Numbered from the stretch's first letter, positions 8,918-17,269 are shown. The stretch: 34,262 nucleotides of DNA from Clostridia bacterium (GCA_024689165.1 JAILDS010000168.1:1-34262), one strand, 5' to 3'. Made by a program: numbers and translations. The notes: generated by a model not told the origin, from the letters alone.

Positions 8918-9169
8918 TCAGTCCTGCACGCAGGAATAGGCGGTTTTCGCGTTCACTCCGGCGAGAGCGCCGATCCTGCCGGCAAGGGCCGCGATGTCGT
9001 CCTGCGGCGCGTCTATAACGACGCTGATGATGTTCACGCCCCTCTGACGGTAAGGTATGCCCATCCTGCCGACGATATGATCGCCGTATTCGTGCAGCAG
9101 CGCGTTGAGGGCTTCGACGTCGCCGGTTTTCTCGACGATGATACTGATGACAGCGACTCTGTTTTCCAT
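8918..9169 (-). CDS. TM1266-family putative regulator of the iron-only hydrogenase system
   Basis: An 83-residue protein resembling the TM1266 family, small ACT/NikR C-terminal-like proteins that are repeatedly found in front of hyd maturation genes. Visible features are the alternating beta strands RVAVISIIVE at the start and GVNIISVVIDA in the middle, with a GIPYRQRGVN turn. No DNA-binding domain is present, so a direct repressor role is doubtful; ligand or protein binding is more likely. The ATG at 9169 follows CGGAGG. It is the first gene of the operon with hydE, hydG and hydF. Confidence 0.88.
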   Translation of the reverse strand: MENRVAVISIIVEKTGDVEALNALLHEYGDHIVGRMGIPYRQRGVNIISVVIDAPQDDIAALAGRIGALAGVNAKTAYSCVQD

Positions 9170-9192
9170 AATGATCCTCCGAAATCAAAATA

Positions 9193-9212
9193 CCGCGTCC
9201 CTGAGGACGCGG
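9193..9212 (-). terminator. Terminator-like hairpin ahead of the TM1266-like gene
   Basis: Eight-base stem CCGCGTCC/GGACGCGG with a four-base loop, followed on the minus strand by TATTTTGATTT and then the ribosome site of the first hyd operon gene. It may end a separate small RNA or act as an attenuator, since its 5' arm is shared with the leader's closing stem. Confidence 0.65.
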
Positions 9213-9334
9213 CTTGCATTCTGCGTTCCAAGCTCCCGGGCGCTGCGCTTTGTCCGATCGGTCGGCGCTGAGCCCATCCGGAGATCTTGACGCGGCCTTG
9301 CAATCAGCGGGCTTGCCGCTTCCTATCAGGTCTT
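9193..9334 (-). ncRNA. Structured leader RNA of the hyd operon (6S-like rod or attenuator candidate)
   Basis: The transcript from the promoter at 9339-9367 should begin near 9332 and can fold into one long rod. The closing stem is CCTG/CAGG (9327-9330 with 9200-9203), AGGA/TCCT (9321-9324 with 9204-9207) and GCGGC/GCCGC (9315-9319 with 9209-9213). Inside lie a wide bubble with a small GCA-GAA-TGC hairpin on its 3' side and an apical rod (AAG-CTCC, GGGC, GCGC and a CCGA-loop-TCGG hairpin). Stem, bubble and apical stem are the layout of 6S RNA, but I cannot confirm any conserved 6S sequence. The 3' strand of the closing stem is also the 5' arm of the terminator at 9193-9212, so the two exclude each other, as in a riboswitch or attenuator. 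Structure seen; identity inferred. Confidence 0.45.
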
Positions 9335-9338
9335 TTTC

Positions 9339-9367
9339 AGTCTAACATATTGTTTAATTTTTGTCAA
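9339..9367 (-). promoter_or_regulatory. Promoter of the hyd operon and its leader RNA
   Basis: On the minus strand TTGACA (9362-9367) is 17 bases from TAGACT (9339-9344), with TGT before the -10 box, an extended -10. It starts just after the terminator of the giant gene. The leader to the first ATG is about 160 bases. Confidence 0.75.
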
Positions 9368-9394
9368 GTCGATTTTATTTCGTTCCGCTGTCGC

Positions 9395-9436
9395 GAAAAC
9401 AGACCGTCCCGTACGCCTTGGAGGCGTACGGGACGG
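9395..9436 (-). terminator. Terminator of the giant secreted protein gene
   Basis: A perfect 14-bp stem (9404-9417 with 9423-9436) and 5-base loop, followed on the minus strand by TCTGTTTTC. It lies about 40 bases past the stop codon. Confidence 0.9.
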
Positions 9437-9476
9437 GATCAATGTTCACACGTTGCCTTACGAGGCCGTCGGGGTT

Positions 9477-12400
9477 TTATTTCCCGAATATCGAGGCTAT
9501 GAAGGCAAAGAGGCGTTTGAAGAACGCGAGCAGCGACTGGAAGAGGTTGAAGCCCTGGCTCACTGCGCCGCCGATCTCGGAACCGGTGCCGTACATACTC
9601 AGCTGGTTGAGCATGTTGTTGAACGTCGTCATATCGCCGCTGGTGATACCCGCCGCGAGCGCGGTGAAGAGATCCTGCAGGGCGAAATCGACGTTGTTGA
9701 ACTTCATGGCAAGGTTGTTGGTGGTGGGCATGATCTTGCGCATGATCTCGACGATATACTTCATCACGTAGTCGGGCACCATGTGCTCCTGGGCGAAGGC
9801 CTGGATCGTGTAGACCACGACCCTGAGCGTATCGTCGTCGAAGCCGTCAAGGTGGCGGAGCTGGGTGAGGAAGTCGCAGAGGTTGTCCGCGTTTTTAGTC
9901 ATGAACAGGACCTGCGTGACAAGTCTGAACGCCGCGGTGAAGAGGTCGGCGCCGCCGCCGGACTCAACGATGACCATATCCGTCCTGTTGTTCTGAGGCA
10001 CGGAGGTCTTCAGTCTGAGTGTGCCCGCGCAAAGGGTGGTAAGGTCGATGTACGGCAGCGCGAGATTGAGCTGTGCGCCGGTCTCGGAATCGGTGTAGAC
10101 GGTTATGGAGCCGCCGATATTGGACTCGAGCAGGGAGTTGAGGAGGTTGTTGACGTCGATGTCCAGCGGGACGGCAAGGTTCAGGTCCATGCCGCCGATG
10201 TTCAGGTTGGCGAGCAGCCCGTTGATAAGGTCGTAGGCGTTGAAGATGGGCTTGACCGCGTCGAGCAGGACGTAAGCCGGATGTACAAGGTCGTTTATGA
10301 CCGTATTCAGACCGCCGATGGTAATGAAGAACATCAGGTTCGGGATCCTCGACAGCAGCTCCTCGATCGGGTTGTCGATAAGCTCCTCTGCAAGCTGGAT
10401 CAGCGGGTCGATGAAGTAGTAGATGGAGTTTCTGTTGCCCCTCATCACGTTGGCGTTGGAGCTGTCGGTGATGAGCTCGCCGCCGGAATACTTCAGGGCG
10501 GTGGTGTTGGCGTAGACCTCGGTATAGCTGGCAGCCGGCGCGTCAAGAGCGTCCCAGAGCGGAGCGAGAGAGTAGTAGTAGCCGGCGTAGGAGGCTATAT
10601 TGATAAGTTTGTAGATGGACAGGTCTCTGTCGTAGAACAGGAAGTCGAACACGACGGACAGCGGCGAAAGAACGGCGCAGAGGATGCTCTCGAAGATCTC
10701 AAGGTTGTACTTGAAGACGATCGTCGAAAGGTCGGCGTTCTTGTCGAAGCCTTCCTCGACGCTGATGACCCTGCCGTTGTATTTAGCGTGGAAGGGGTTG
10801 TCGATGTCGGTAACGGCGCCGGACTCATCCTTGATCACTTTGATGAAGCCCATCGAGACGTAGTCGATGCCGTTGGTCTCGCAGTAGTCCTGCGTAGCCT
10901 GCTGCCAGGTGGCTATCGAATGCTCATAGATGGTCTCGGTGATCGGGGTCATGCCGTCAGGACCGTACTGGATGTTGCCCTCATCGTCATAGATGTAGCG
11001 GGTCTTTTCCTCCATGATGTGGTTGCCGTCGGCGTCGTAGATATACTCGCCGTCGGAATTGGTGGCGTAGACCATCACCGGAATGGGTATCTTGTTGCCG
11101 TCGCCGTCGAGAACATACGTGCCGTCGGCGTTGGTCCGGTACTCGACCGGGTAGAACACGTCGCCCCAGGAGGAAACGCCCGTGGAGGACAGGTATTTAT
11201 AGAAATCGGAGGCCTGGACGAGGCTCTGCGACACGCCCCACTTCGTGCCCATGCGCTGGTTGACCTGGGCGACGAACTGCTGCGCCGCGTAGGCGGTGGA
11301 CATGTCGGAGTAGAGCACGTTGCGAACGATGTTGTCAAGGTCGAACATCTCGCTCGTAAGCTTATAGACGTTGCCCAGAGCCAGCGACAGCAGGAGCCCG
11401 GCGTAGGTGTCGTTGACGTACTGGTTGGCGAGGTTGCAGAGCAGGCCGTTTATGCCGCCCTCAAGGCCCTTGACCTTGATCATATCGAGCACGTTGTCAA
11501 TGAGCTGGCCGACGTTCTCAACAAGATATTTCGCGTCCTTGCGGGTCCAGACGGAGGAGTACTCGACCGCGTTGCCGAAGGTCTTGTCCGGGTTGATGGT
11601 GTCGGACAGGAGTATCTCATCGTAGTAATTGACTCTGTCGAGCGGGTATGTATACGCAGTCCCGGCGCCGAGACTGCCGTGCTCGTTGGTCGAGAAGATC
11701 ATCAACAGCGCGCAGATGGCGTCGTCTGCGTGGTAGTTGATATTGTATACGAAATCGCCGATGGTGTAGCCCGAGAACAGGACCTTCTGCGGGTCGAGCC
11801 CGAAGCACTGGAGCAGGCCGTACTTCATGTAGGCGTTCTCGATATCCGCACGCTCGCCGCAGGACGTCGTCGTTGTCGGCAGATAGCTGTTGTCGGGCGA
11901 CAGATACCTGTACTGCAGGGCGCCGAACAGGAACCGGAGCACGTACAGCAGCACCATACCCTGCTGCGTCGCGCTGACCGAAAGCGTTCCGAAAAACTCG
12001 CTGGACGAGGTGTACGGCGTGCCCATTTCGATGAGCTTCCTGTCCTGGAGATGAGGCAGCTTGTACGTGACCTTTGTCGTGTCGTAGACGACGTACTCAA
12101 ATGTGCATTCCGCGCTTCTGCCCAGGTGCGCCTGAGTGTTGGCGTTGAATTCATCGCTGTCGGGGCTGACCGCCACCCACACGTTGTCCCTCAGCTTGTT
12201 CGGGTACGCGGTCGGATTTGCCTCATAGGCGTCGGAGCCGCCGAGGACGACCACCGAGTTGTCGGAATTGCCGTAGGCCACGACCTTCTTGGTGTTGTTG
12301 CTTACCTCCTCGACGCCGGTGTCGTAGGTCATCTTGACGAACCTGGTGAGTATGTCGTCGACGGAGTCGAAGCTCATCTTCAGCAGGCTGCTCAGGCGCA

Positions 12401-15140
12401 GGCCGTCGCCCGACCAGGGGCCGAGGGCGCCGAAGCCGATCTCGAGCTGGATATCGTAAAGTATCTCGTTGACATTGTAGGTGGCGTAATTGCCGTTGAC
12501 CTTGACGTTCTTGCCGACAAGATATGCAAGGTTGGGCAGGAGCTTGCAGATAGAGCCCAGCGGGTCCTCGAGCACGGTGTATTCGAGCCATGAGATGATG
12601 GGCCCGAGCACGTCGTTGATGATGGACGTCCTGGCGTTGACGGCGCGGTTGCCGTTGTTGTATCTGCTGTCGCCTTCATAATTGCCGCTGCTGTTGATGG
12701 AGCCCCACCTGAGGTATGCGTGCTCGATATACATCTGGTAGCTCAGATACCTGCCGCCCTGGGAGGTGTGCCACCATGAAAGATCTATCGGCGTATCGCC
12801 CGTAAGGTCGTCCTGCTCTTCGTTGCCGGTACGCGCTCTGTAGGGTCTCGCATTGTAGTTCGAGTATTCGGTAAGGCCGAGTGTCTTGAACAGCGGGATG
12901 ATTATCTTCTTGTAGCCCTCGAGCTCGTCAAGGAAGAGGTGCGCTGCGAGAGAGCCTACGCCAATGCTTATGGTATTGAGGTCCTGCGTTGTGAACGCGA
13001 CCGCGAGCACGGTGCGCAGACCGAAGAGCATTATCGAAAGAGCGTTCTGGAAATCCTCGGCGGTGCCGTCGAGATACCAGTCCATAAGATCCCAGTCGAC
13101 GTTGTCCCAGCTGTCGCCGGCGGCGTAGAGTACGTCGTGGACCTGCTGGAACTTGGCGGGTACGGACGAACCGAGATCGCCCGAGCCGTCGGGAGCTATA
13201 ACGTGCTCGGCAAGGAGCCTGGGCCTGAAGTAGACGTGGTTGTCGTTGATGACGTTGTTGATAAGATTGTTCGCGATCCCGGAAAGCGCGCTCGCCTTGT
13301 CCTCGACGAAGTTGGGTATGGTCTCCTCGAACAGATTGGCGATCATCGGGTAGAGAAGCTCCATGAGCTTGTTGACTATGCCGCCGGTATAGAGCTTGCT
13401 CTTGAGTAAGAGCTGCACGAGCTCCTTCGGGGTCTTGTAGCCCTGGCCGTAGACGTTCGAGTGCAGGAACATAGCGCTCGTCGTGGGAAGGAACTCGCGG
13501 ATGGTCGCGCCGAGCTCCTCGTTTTCCATCAGGGCGTCGAAGCGTTCGATGAAATCGGCTATGCGCACGTCGTTCACGGTATAGCCGCCGTCCGTCTCAT
13601 TGGCGCGGACGATCCTTGTGGGATAGGTCGAGTTCGGCTGCGCCAGCTGCGCCATGTTCGCAAGCGAACCCATGCGCAGCGGTCCGAAAACGGCGTTGAG
13701 CACGTCGGCGTGATAGCCGGTGTTGTAGTTGGTCAGAGCGTAGTAGCGGCTCGTGAAGGTCGTGGCGGCGGAGTCGTGGGCAAGCTCGTAGTTGTTCGAC
13801 TGCTTCCATGAATCGATAAGGCTCCAGAAGCTCTGGTTGTCCTCGGCGTATTCGGTGGAGCAGAGCTTGAGGAAGTTGTAGCTCGCCGCAGCGGCGTCGG
13901 TGTCCGTGGTGACGGACAGGCCTGCGGCCCTGCCGCCGTGGGCGTTGAAATCCGCGTTATTTACGAAATAGGAATAGTTGCTCTCCTCGCTGATGGCGTC
14001 TGCGTACTCGGGCAGGTACGCAACGGCCTCGGAGGCGAGGGTAGCGATCGAGTTGTCCGCGTCGAACGAGAACTGGGCCTTGGTGCCGGTCTCGGTGTCG
14101 AAGGTCCTGTCGTACCGTATGCCGTAGACCGCCGTTATCGTGTCGAAGCCGCCGTTCCAGTCGTCGTTGAGACCGTAGACGGGATCGTCGTCCTCGTCGA
14201 GGGCGGAGTTGACCGTTTCATGGTAGGCGAGGATCGCGGAATCAAGGTCGGTGGTGTCGACAAAGTAGAATCTGTGGAACCAGTTGCCGGAGTTGATCAG
14301 CGTGGCGTTGCCCAGGAAGTACTGGATGATTGTCGCGTAGCTGAAGAAGCTCTTCGCGTCCTCATGATGGAACGGAAGGCGCTCGTCGGTAAGGATGACG
14401 GACGGGATCCTGTAGTTGTTCTCCTCAGAGGGCATGTTGCGTTCCGTGAGCGCAACGACGTCGGAAGTGTACGACCCATCGAGGATGTCGGCGAGAAGCT
14501 GATTGTACCTCAGAAGGTCGGCGTAGGAATAGTCGGCGCTGTGGTTCTCGACGTCCTGCTCCGTGCCGAAGGACACGAGCTTGCCGTAGTTGTCGACAAA
14601 GCCGTACTCGTTCTCACTTTCGTCATAGAAGACCTTGTAGGGCACGTTATAAGTCTCGCCGCCGACGAAGACTCTGTTGACGTCCATCCCGCTGAAGCGG
14701 GTGTCGAGCTGCGAGACGACCTCCTTGTAAAGCAGGTCGGGAGAGTACAGCCCGGTGCCGTATTCGGTCGAACGGATAGCTTCAAATATGGTATAAAATC
14801 TGTTCGCCGCTTTCAGGATGGAGTTGTTCGTGTCGTCCGTCGCCTTTACGGTGTGGACGTAAACGAAAGAGTGCGCCGTGGACGAAAAGCCCTCGGTCTC
14901 ATACTCTTCGACGCTGCCGTCGTCGTTGAGCACGCTCTCCGTCGAGCTGCTCGCTTTCTCGTTTTTGATCTGATAGTGGTCGAGCGTGCGGACCCACTCA
15001 ACCTTGAGGAAGTTCGCGAGCTCGTCGTACTGGCTGTTCAGGTCCGCGTCCGCCGCGAAAGCGTATACGCCCGCGGAGACGGGCATAACGAGGATGAGCG
15101 CGGCGAGGAAGACGCTGAGCAGTTTTTTCATGGTCTTCAT
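9477..15140 (-). CDS. Giant secreted protein of unknown function (1,887 residues)
   Basis: I recognise no catalytic or binding domain. Residues 1-28 are a signal peptide (MKTMKKLLSVFLAALILVM, ending near YAFA). The rest is rich in Asn, Asp, Tyr, Leu and Ser, with repeated leucine/isoleucine segments such as NLINNVINDN, NLLNSLLES and DLINGLLANL that suggest many amphipathic helices. Around residues 1335-1400 there is a cluster of short YxxDxDGN-type repeats. The last 22 residues form an amphipathic helix (FKRLFAFIASIFGK). There is no LPXTG motif, no dockerin and no S-layer module that I can see. Start chosen at 15140: it has AAGGAG in front and begins the signal peptide, whereas an upstream in-frame ATG at 15245 would add 35 residues that hide it. 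It has its own promoter and terminator. A surface or matrix protein is the most I can infer. Confidence 0.8.
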   Translation of the reverse strand: MKTMKKLLSVFLAALILVMPVSAGVYAFAADADLNSQYDELANFLKVEWVRTLDHYQIKNEKASSSTESVLNDDGSVEEYETEGFSSTAHSFVYVHTVKATDDTNNSILKAANRFYTIFEAIRSTEYGTGLYSPDLLYKEVVSQLDTRFSGMDVNRVFVGGETYNVPYKVFYDESENEYGFVDNYGKLVSFGTEQDVENHSADYSYADLLRYNQLLADILDGSYTSDVVALTERNMPSEENNYRIPSVILTDERLPFHHEDAKSFFSYATIIQYFLGNATLINSGNWFHRFYFVDTTDLDSAILAYHETVNSALDEDDDPVYGLNDDWNGGFDTITAVYGIRYDRTFDTETGTKAQFSFDADNSIATLASEAVAYLPEYADAISEESNYSYFVNNADFNAHGGRAAGLSVTTDTDAAAASYNFLKLCSTEYAEDNQSFWSLIDSWKQSNNYELAHDSAATTFTSRYYALTNYNTGYHADVLNAVFGPLRMGSLANMAQLAQPNSTYPTRIVRANETDGGYTVNDVRIADFIERFDALMENEELGATIREFLPTTSAMFLHSNVYGQGYKTPKELVQLLLKSKLYTGGIVNKLMELLYPMIANLFEETIPNFVEDKASALSGIANNLINNVINDNHVYFRPRLLAEHVIAPDGSGDLGSSVPAKFQQVHDVLYAAGDSWDNVDWDLMDWYLDGTAEDFQNALSIMLFGLRTVLAVAFTTQDLNTISIGVGSLAAHLFLDELEGYKKIIIPLFKTLGLTEYSNYNARPYRARTGNEEQDDLTGDTPIDLSWWHTSQGGRYLSYQMYIEHAYLRWGSINSSGNYEGDSRYNNGNRAVNARTSIINDVLGPIISWLEYTVLEDPLGSICKLLPNLAYLVGKNVKVNGNYATYNVNEILYDIQLEIGFGALGPWSGDGLRLSSLLKMSFDSVDDILTRFVKMTYDTGVEEVSNNTKKVVAYGNSDNSVVVLGGSDAYEANPTAYPNKLRDNVWVAVSPDSDEFNANTQAHLGRSAECTFEYVVYDTTKVTYKLPHLQDRKLIEMGTPYTSSSEFFGTLSVSATQQGMVLLYVLRFLFGALQYRYLSPDNSYLPTTTTSCGERADIENAYMKYGLLQCFGLDPQKVLFSGYTIGDFVYNINYHADDAICALLMIFSTNEHGSLGAGTAYTYPLDRVNYYDEILLSDTINPDKTFGNAVEYSSVWTRKDAKYLVENVGQLIDNVLDMIKVKGLEGGINGLLCNLANQYVNDTYAGLLLSLALGNVYKLTSEMFDLDNIVRNVLYSDMSTAYAAQQFVAQVNQRMGTKWGVSQSLVQASDFYKYLSSTGVSSWGDVFYPVEYRTNADGTYVLDGDGNKIPIPVMVYATNSDGEYIYDADGNHIMEEKTRYIYDDEGNIQYGPDGMTPITETIYEHSIATWQQATQDYCETNGIDYVSMGFIKVIKDESGAVTDIDNPFHAKYNGRVISVEEGFDKNADLSTIVFKYNLEIFESILCAVLSPLSVVFDFLFYDRDLSIYKLINIASYAGYYYSLAPLWDALDAPAASYTEVYANTTALKYSGGELITDSSNANVMRGNRNSIYYFIDPLIQLAEELIDNPIEELLSRIPNLMFFITIGGLNTVINDLVHPAYVLLDAVKPIFNAYDLINGLLANLNIGGMDLNLAVPLDIDVNNLLNSLLESNIGGSITVYTDSETGAQLNLALPYIDLTTLCAGTLRLKTSVPQNNRTDMVIVESGGGADLFTAAFRLVTQVLFMTKNADNLCDFLTQLRHLDGFDDDTLRVVVYTIQAFAQEHMVPDYVMKYIVEIMRKIMPTTNNLAMKFNNVDFALQDLFTALAAGITSGDMTTFNNMLNQLSMYGTGSEIGGAVSQGFNLFQSLLAFFKRLFAFIASIFGK

Positions 15141-15259
15141 GGTTGTCTCCTTTTCCGTATATGGTCGGTATGATTGTACTGTTTCTCTCCCGGGGCGGCC
15201 CGGCGTCGGAGCAGGCTCCGCGCGCGGACGCATTTCGGGCGACACTTTTATACAGTGCC

Positions 15260-15288
15260 ATTATAACCGACGTTTTGCACGTTTTCAA
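15260..15288 (-). promoter_or_regulatory. Promoter of the giant secreted protein gene
   Basis: On the minus strand TTGAAA (15283-15288) and TATAAT (15260-15265) are 17 bases apart. The leader to the ATG at 15140 is about 110 bases and GC-rich near 15195-15240. Confidence 0.8.
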
Positions 15289-15350
15289 GCCATTAAAATA
15301 AAGATTTGATTAAAATCGCCGTTTAAATCGTCTAAGAAGTCCGCGCCTTA

Positions 15351-15378
15351 TTGACAAAACGCATTTCTTCGCTATAAT
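15351..15378 (+). promoter_or_regulatory. Consensus promoter reading into the inverted-repeat element and uronate genes
   Basis: TTGACA (15351-15356) and TATAAT (15373-15378) match the sigma-A consensus exactly with a 16-base spacer. Transcription should begin near 15385, inside the left arm of the inverted-repeat element, and run towards the 52-residue ORF and uxaB. No other good promoter for uxaB was found. Confidence 0.8.
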
Positions 15379-15379
15379 A

Positions 15380-15656
15380 AGGCATACGAGAATCGAACCA
15401 AAACGCTTTACAGAGGTCTTTTTTGGTGATTTTCGCCGATTCTTCCTTGCTTGCCGACAGGCAAGCGGCGTCCTCATCAACAAAAATCCCTCAAAAAATC
15501 CTCACTGTAAAGTGCGAAGCAGTTTTTGCGGACAGAATTTTTGTTCAGGCGAGGAACGTCGCGCGGTTAATCCTTGCCGGATTAACAAGCGATTTGACAA
15601 AGCATGGGCGAAAATTCAGCCGCAAAAACCGATTTGGGTCCGACTCTCGTATGCCT
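15380..15656. repeat. 277-bp inverted-repeat element with two internal stem arms (MITE-like or structured RNA)
   Basis: The ends are 20-bp inverted repeats (15380-15399 with 15637-15656, 18 of 20 matching). Inside are two further stems: arm A, CTTTACAG (15406-15413) with CTGTAAAG (15505-15512), capped by GCTTGCC/GGCAAGC (15449-15466); and arm B, GTTTTTGCGG plus GAATTTT (15522-15541) with AAAATTC plus CCGCAAAAAC (15611-15629), capped by GTTAATCC/GGATTAAC (15566-15586). No ORF for a transposase and no clear target duplication is present. Because it lies just after a promoter, the element would be transcribed nearly in full. It may be a non-autonomous mobile element or a structured leader. Confidence 0.6.
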
Positions 15657-15689
15657 AAGCCATAAATCAACCCGCAAGGAGTGAAAAAC

Positions 15690-15848
15690 ATGCTTCTCAG
15701 GACCAATGAGGGACTCGACCGCGACGGCGACGGCTTTGTTGTACCGCTTCCCGTACAGGCCATCGTCCTGTTCGTTCAGATCATCGTCGCCTATCTCGGC
15801 AAGATATGGAAATATCTCTTCCCCGAGGACGAAACCGCAGCCGAGTAA
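15690..15848 (+). CDS. 52-residue microprotein with a calcium-loop motif and hydrophobic helix
   Basis: Not recognised. AAGGAG (15676-15681) sits 8 bases before the ATG, which supports real translation. Residues 9-17 read LDRDGDGFV, a pattern like the calcium loop of dockerins and EF hands. Residues about 22-45 form a hydrophobic, possibly membrane-inserted helix (VQAIVLFVQIIVAYLGK, then IWKYLF), and the tail is acidic (PEDETAAE). It follows the inverted-repeat element and precedes uxaB by 98 bases, separated by a weak hairpin. It could be a small membrane peptide, a leader peptide or a relic of a larger surface protein. Existence is likely; role unknown. Confidence 0.6.
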   Translation: MLLRTNEGLDRDGDGFVVPLPVQAIVLFVQIIVAYLGKIWKYLFPEDETAAE

Positions 15849-15881
15849 TGCTCGTTTCGTAAAAACCGCATACGTTTTCAC

Positions 15882-15901
15882 GGACGCTTCGCAAAGCGTC
15901 C
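15882..15901 (+). terminator. Hairpin between the microprotein and uxaB
   Basis: GGACGCTT/AAGCGTCC, an 8-bp stem with a four-base loop, followed by GGTTTGGTGTGTTTG rather than a clean T-run. A weak terminator or attenuator that would let part of the transcripts continue into uxaB. Confidence 0.4.
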
Positions 15902-15946
15902 GGTTTGGTGTGTTTGCCGGATAATCGAAAGCAGGTATCATAAGCT

Positions 15947-17269
15947 ATGTCAGAAACCATCCTCCAGTTCGGTACGGGCAATTTCCTGCGCGCGTTCATC
16001 TGCGATTTCATAGACTCGCTCAACGCGCAGGGGCTTTACGGAGGCAGTATCGTCGTCGTCTCTCCGACCGACTCAATAAACGTCGGGAAGATCAACGCCG
16101 TTTCCGGGCGTTACGGACTCATCCTGCGCGGTATCTCCGGCGGGGAGGTCTTCGAGTCGTCCCGAACTCTCGCCTGCATATCGCGGGCGATAAACCCCTA
16201 CCGCTCCTTTCCGGAATTCCTCGGGCTCGCCGCTGCTCCCGAGCTGCGCTTCATCGTGTCGAACACCACCGAGGCGGGCATAGCCTTCGACCCCTCGTGC
16301 GGCTTCGGCGACGAGCCGCCGGCGTCGTTCCCCGCGAAGCTGACCCGTTTTCTGTTCGAGCGTTACAGGCTCGGCGGGCGCGGCTTCGTCATCCTGCCGT
16401 GCGAGCTCATCGAAGACAACGCCGGCAGGCTCCGGGAATACGTGAAAAAATACGCCGCGCTCTGGCAGCTCGGCGCAGAGTTCGAAGAATGGCTCGACTC
16501 GGAGAACGTTTTCTGCGAGACGCTCGTCGACAGGATAGTCTCGGGCTTCTCTCAGCAGGATTCGGACCGGATCTTCACCGAAACGGGCGAGCGCGACGAG
16601 CTGCTGACGGTCGCGGAGCCCTACCACCTCTGGGCGGTCGCGGGCGATTTCGAGCGGGAGCTGCCGCTGAAGCGCGGCGGCGTGAACGTCATCTGGGACG
16701 CGGATGTCGCCGCGGCGAGAGAGATGAAGGTACGGCTGCTCAACGGTTCGCACACCTCGATGGTATTCCTTTCGATGCTCTGCGGCGTACAGACTGTGGC
16801 GGAAAGCCTGAAGGACCCGGCTCTGAGGGCGTTCCTCGACGGCTGGACGGGGCGCTGCGCGATGCCGACGCTCGGAGATTCGCCTCGCTGCCGGGAATTC
16901 GCCTCGGCTGTTTACGAGCGCTTCTCCAACCCGTTCCTGCACCACCGCTGGAGCTCGATCTCGCTCAACTCGGTCTCAAAATTCACCGCCCGCGTGCTGC
17001 CGACCGCCCGCGAGCTGTACAAAGCAGGCGCCCCCGTGAAGATCCCGGCTCTGTCGCTGGCGGCGCTCGTGACGTATTACAAAGAAAACGACGTAAGCGA
17101 CTCCCCCGACGCCGTCCGTTCCGTCCGGGACAACGGCCTCGCCCGGATAACTGCCGACCGGGGACTGTGGGGTGAGGACGTCTCGTTCCTTCTGCCCGAC
17201 GCCGGGCGCGCGTCGGAGCTCCTGCGCGAAAAGGGCGCCGCGGAGGCGATACAGTGGAGCTTAAGCTGA
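15947..17269 (+). CDS. uxaB: Tagaturonate reductase (altronate oxidoreductase)
   Basis: UxaB reduces D-tagaturonate to D-altronate with NADH, the second step of galacturonate breakdown. The 440-residue protein has the mannitol dehydrogenase family layout: an N-terminal nucleotide-binding start ILQFGTGNFLRAF (5-17), SNTTEAG near residue 105, and the conserved LLNGSHTSM of the catalytic domain near 264-272. It is slightly shorter than the E. coli enzyme. Only a weak AGG site lies ahead of the ATG. The 3' end overlaps the GTG start of uxaA by 16 bases, which marks a common transcript. Fructuronate reductase UxuB is a close relative; the pairing with uxaA favours tagaturonate reductase. Confidence 0.88.
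   Translation: MSETILQFGTGNFLRAFICDFIDSLNAQGLYGGSIVVVSPTDSINVGKINAVSGRYGLILRGISGGEVFESSRTLACISRAINPYRSFPEFLGLAAAPELRFIVSNTTEAGIAFDPSCGFGDEPPASFPAKLTRFLFERYRLGGRGFVILPCELIEDNAGRLREYVKKYAALWQLGAEFEEWLDSENVFCETLVDRIVSGFSQQDSDRIFTETGERDELLTVAEPYHLWAVAGDFERELPLKRGGVNVIWDADVAAAREMKVRLLNGSHTSMVFLSMLCGVQTVAESLKDPALRAFLDGWTGRCAMPTLGDSPRCREFASAVYERFSNPFLHHRWSSISLNSVSKFTARVLPTARELYKAGAPVKIPALSLAALVTYYKENDVSDSPDAVRSVRDNGLARITADRGLWGEDVSFLLPDAGRASELLREKGAAEAIQWSLS

Noticed and set aside
9477-9560. LPXTG-type sorting signal at the end of the giant protein
   Set aside because: The C-terminus is an amphipathic helix without LPXTG, and it lacks the hydrophobic segment plus basic tail order of sortase substrates.
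9453-12593. A 1,046-codon open frame on the plus strand, opposite the giant secreted protein
   Set aside because: The minus-strand gene has a signal peptide, ribosome site, promoter and terminator. The plus frame is an antisense shadow with low-complexity Val/Asp/Gly/Glu composition and no ribosome site or motif.
15380-15400. Left repeat resembling a tRNA T-arm, GAATCGAACC reversed
   Set aside because: There is no full tRNA around it, and the same sequence is explained as one half of the element's inverted repeat.
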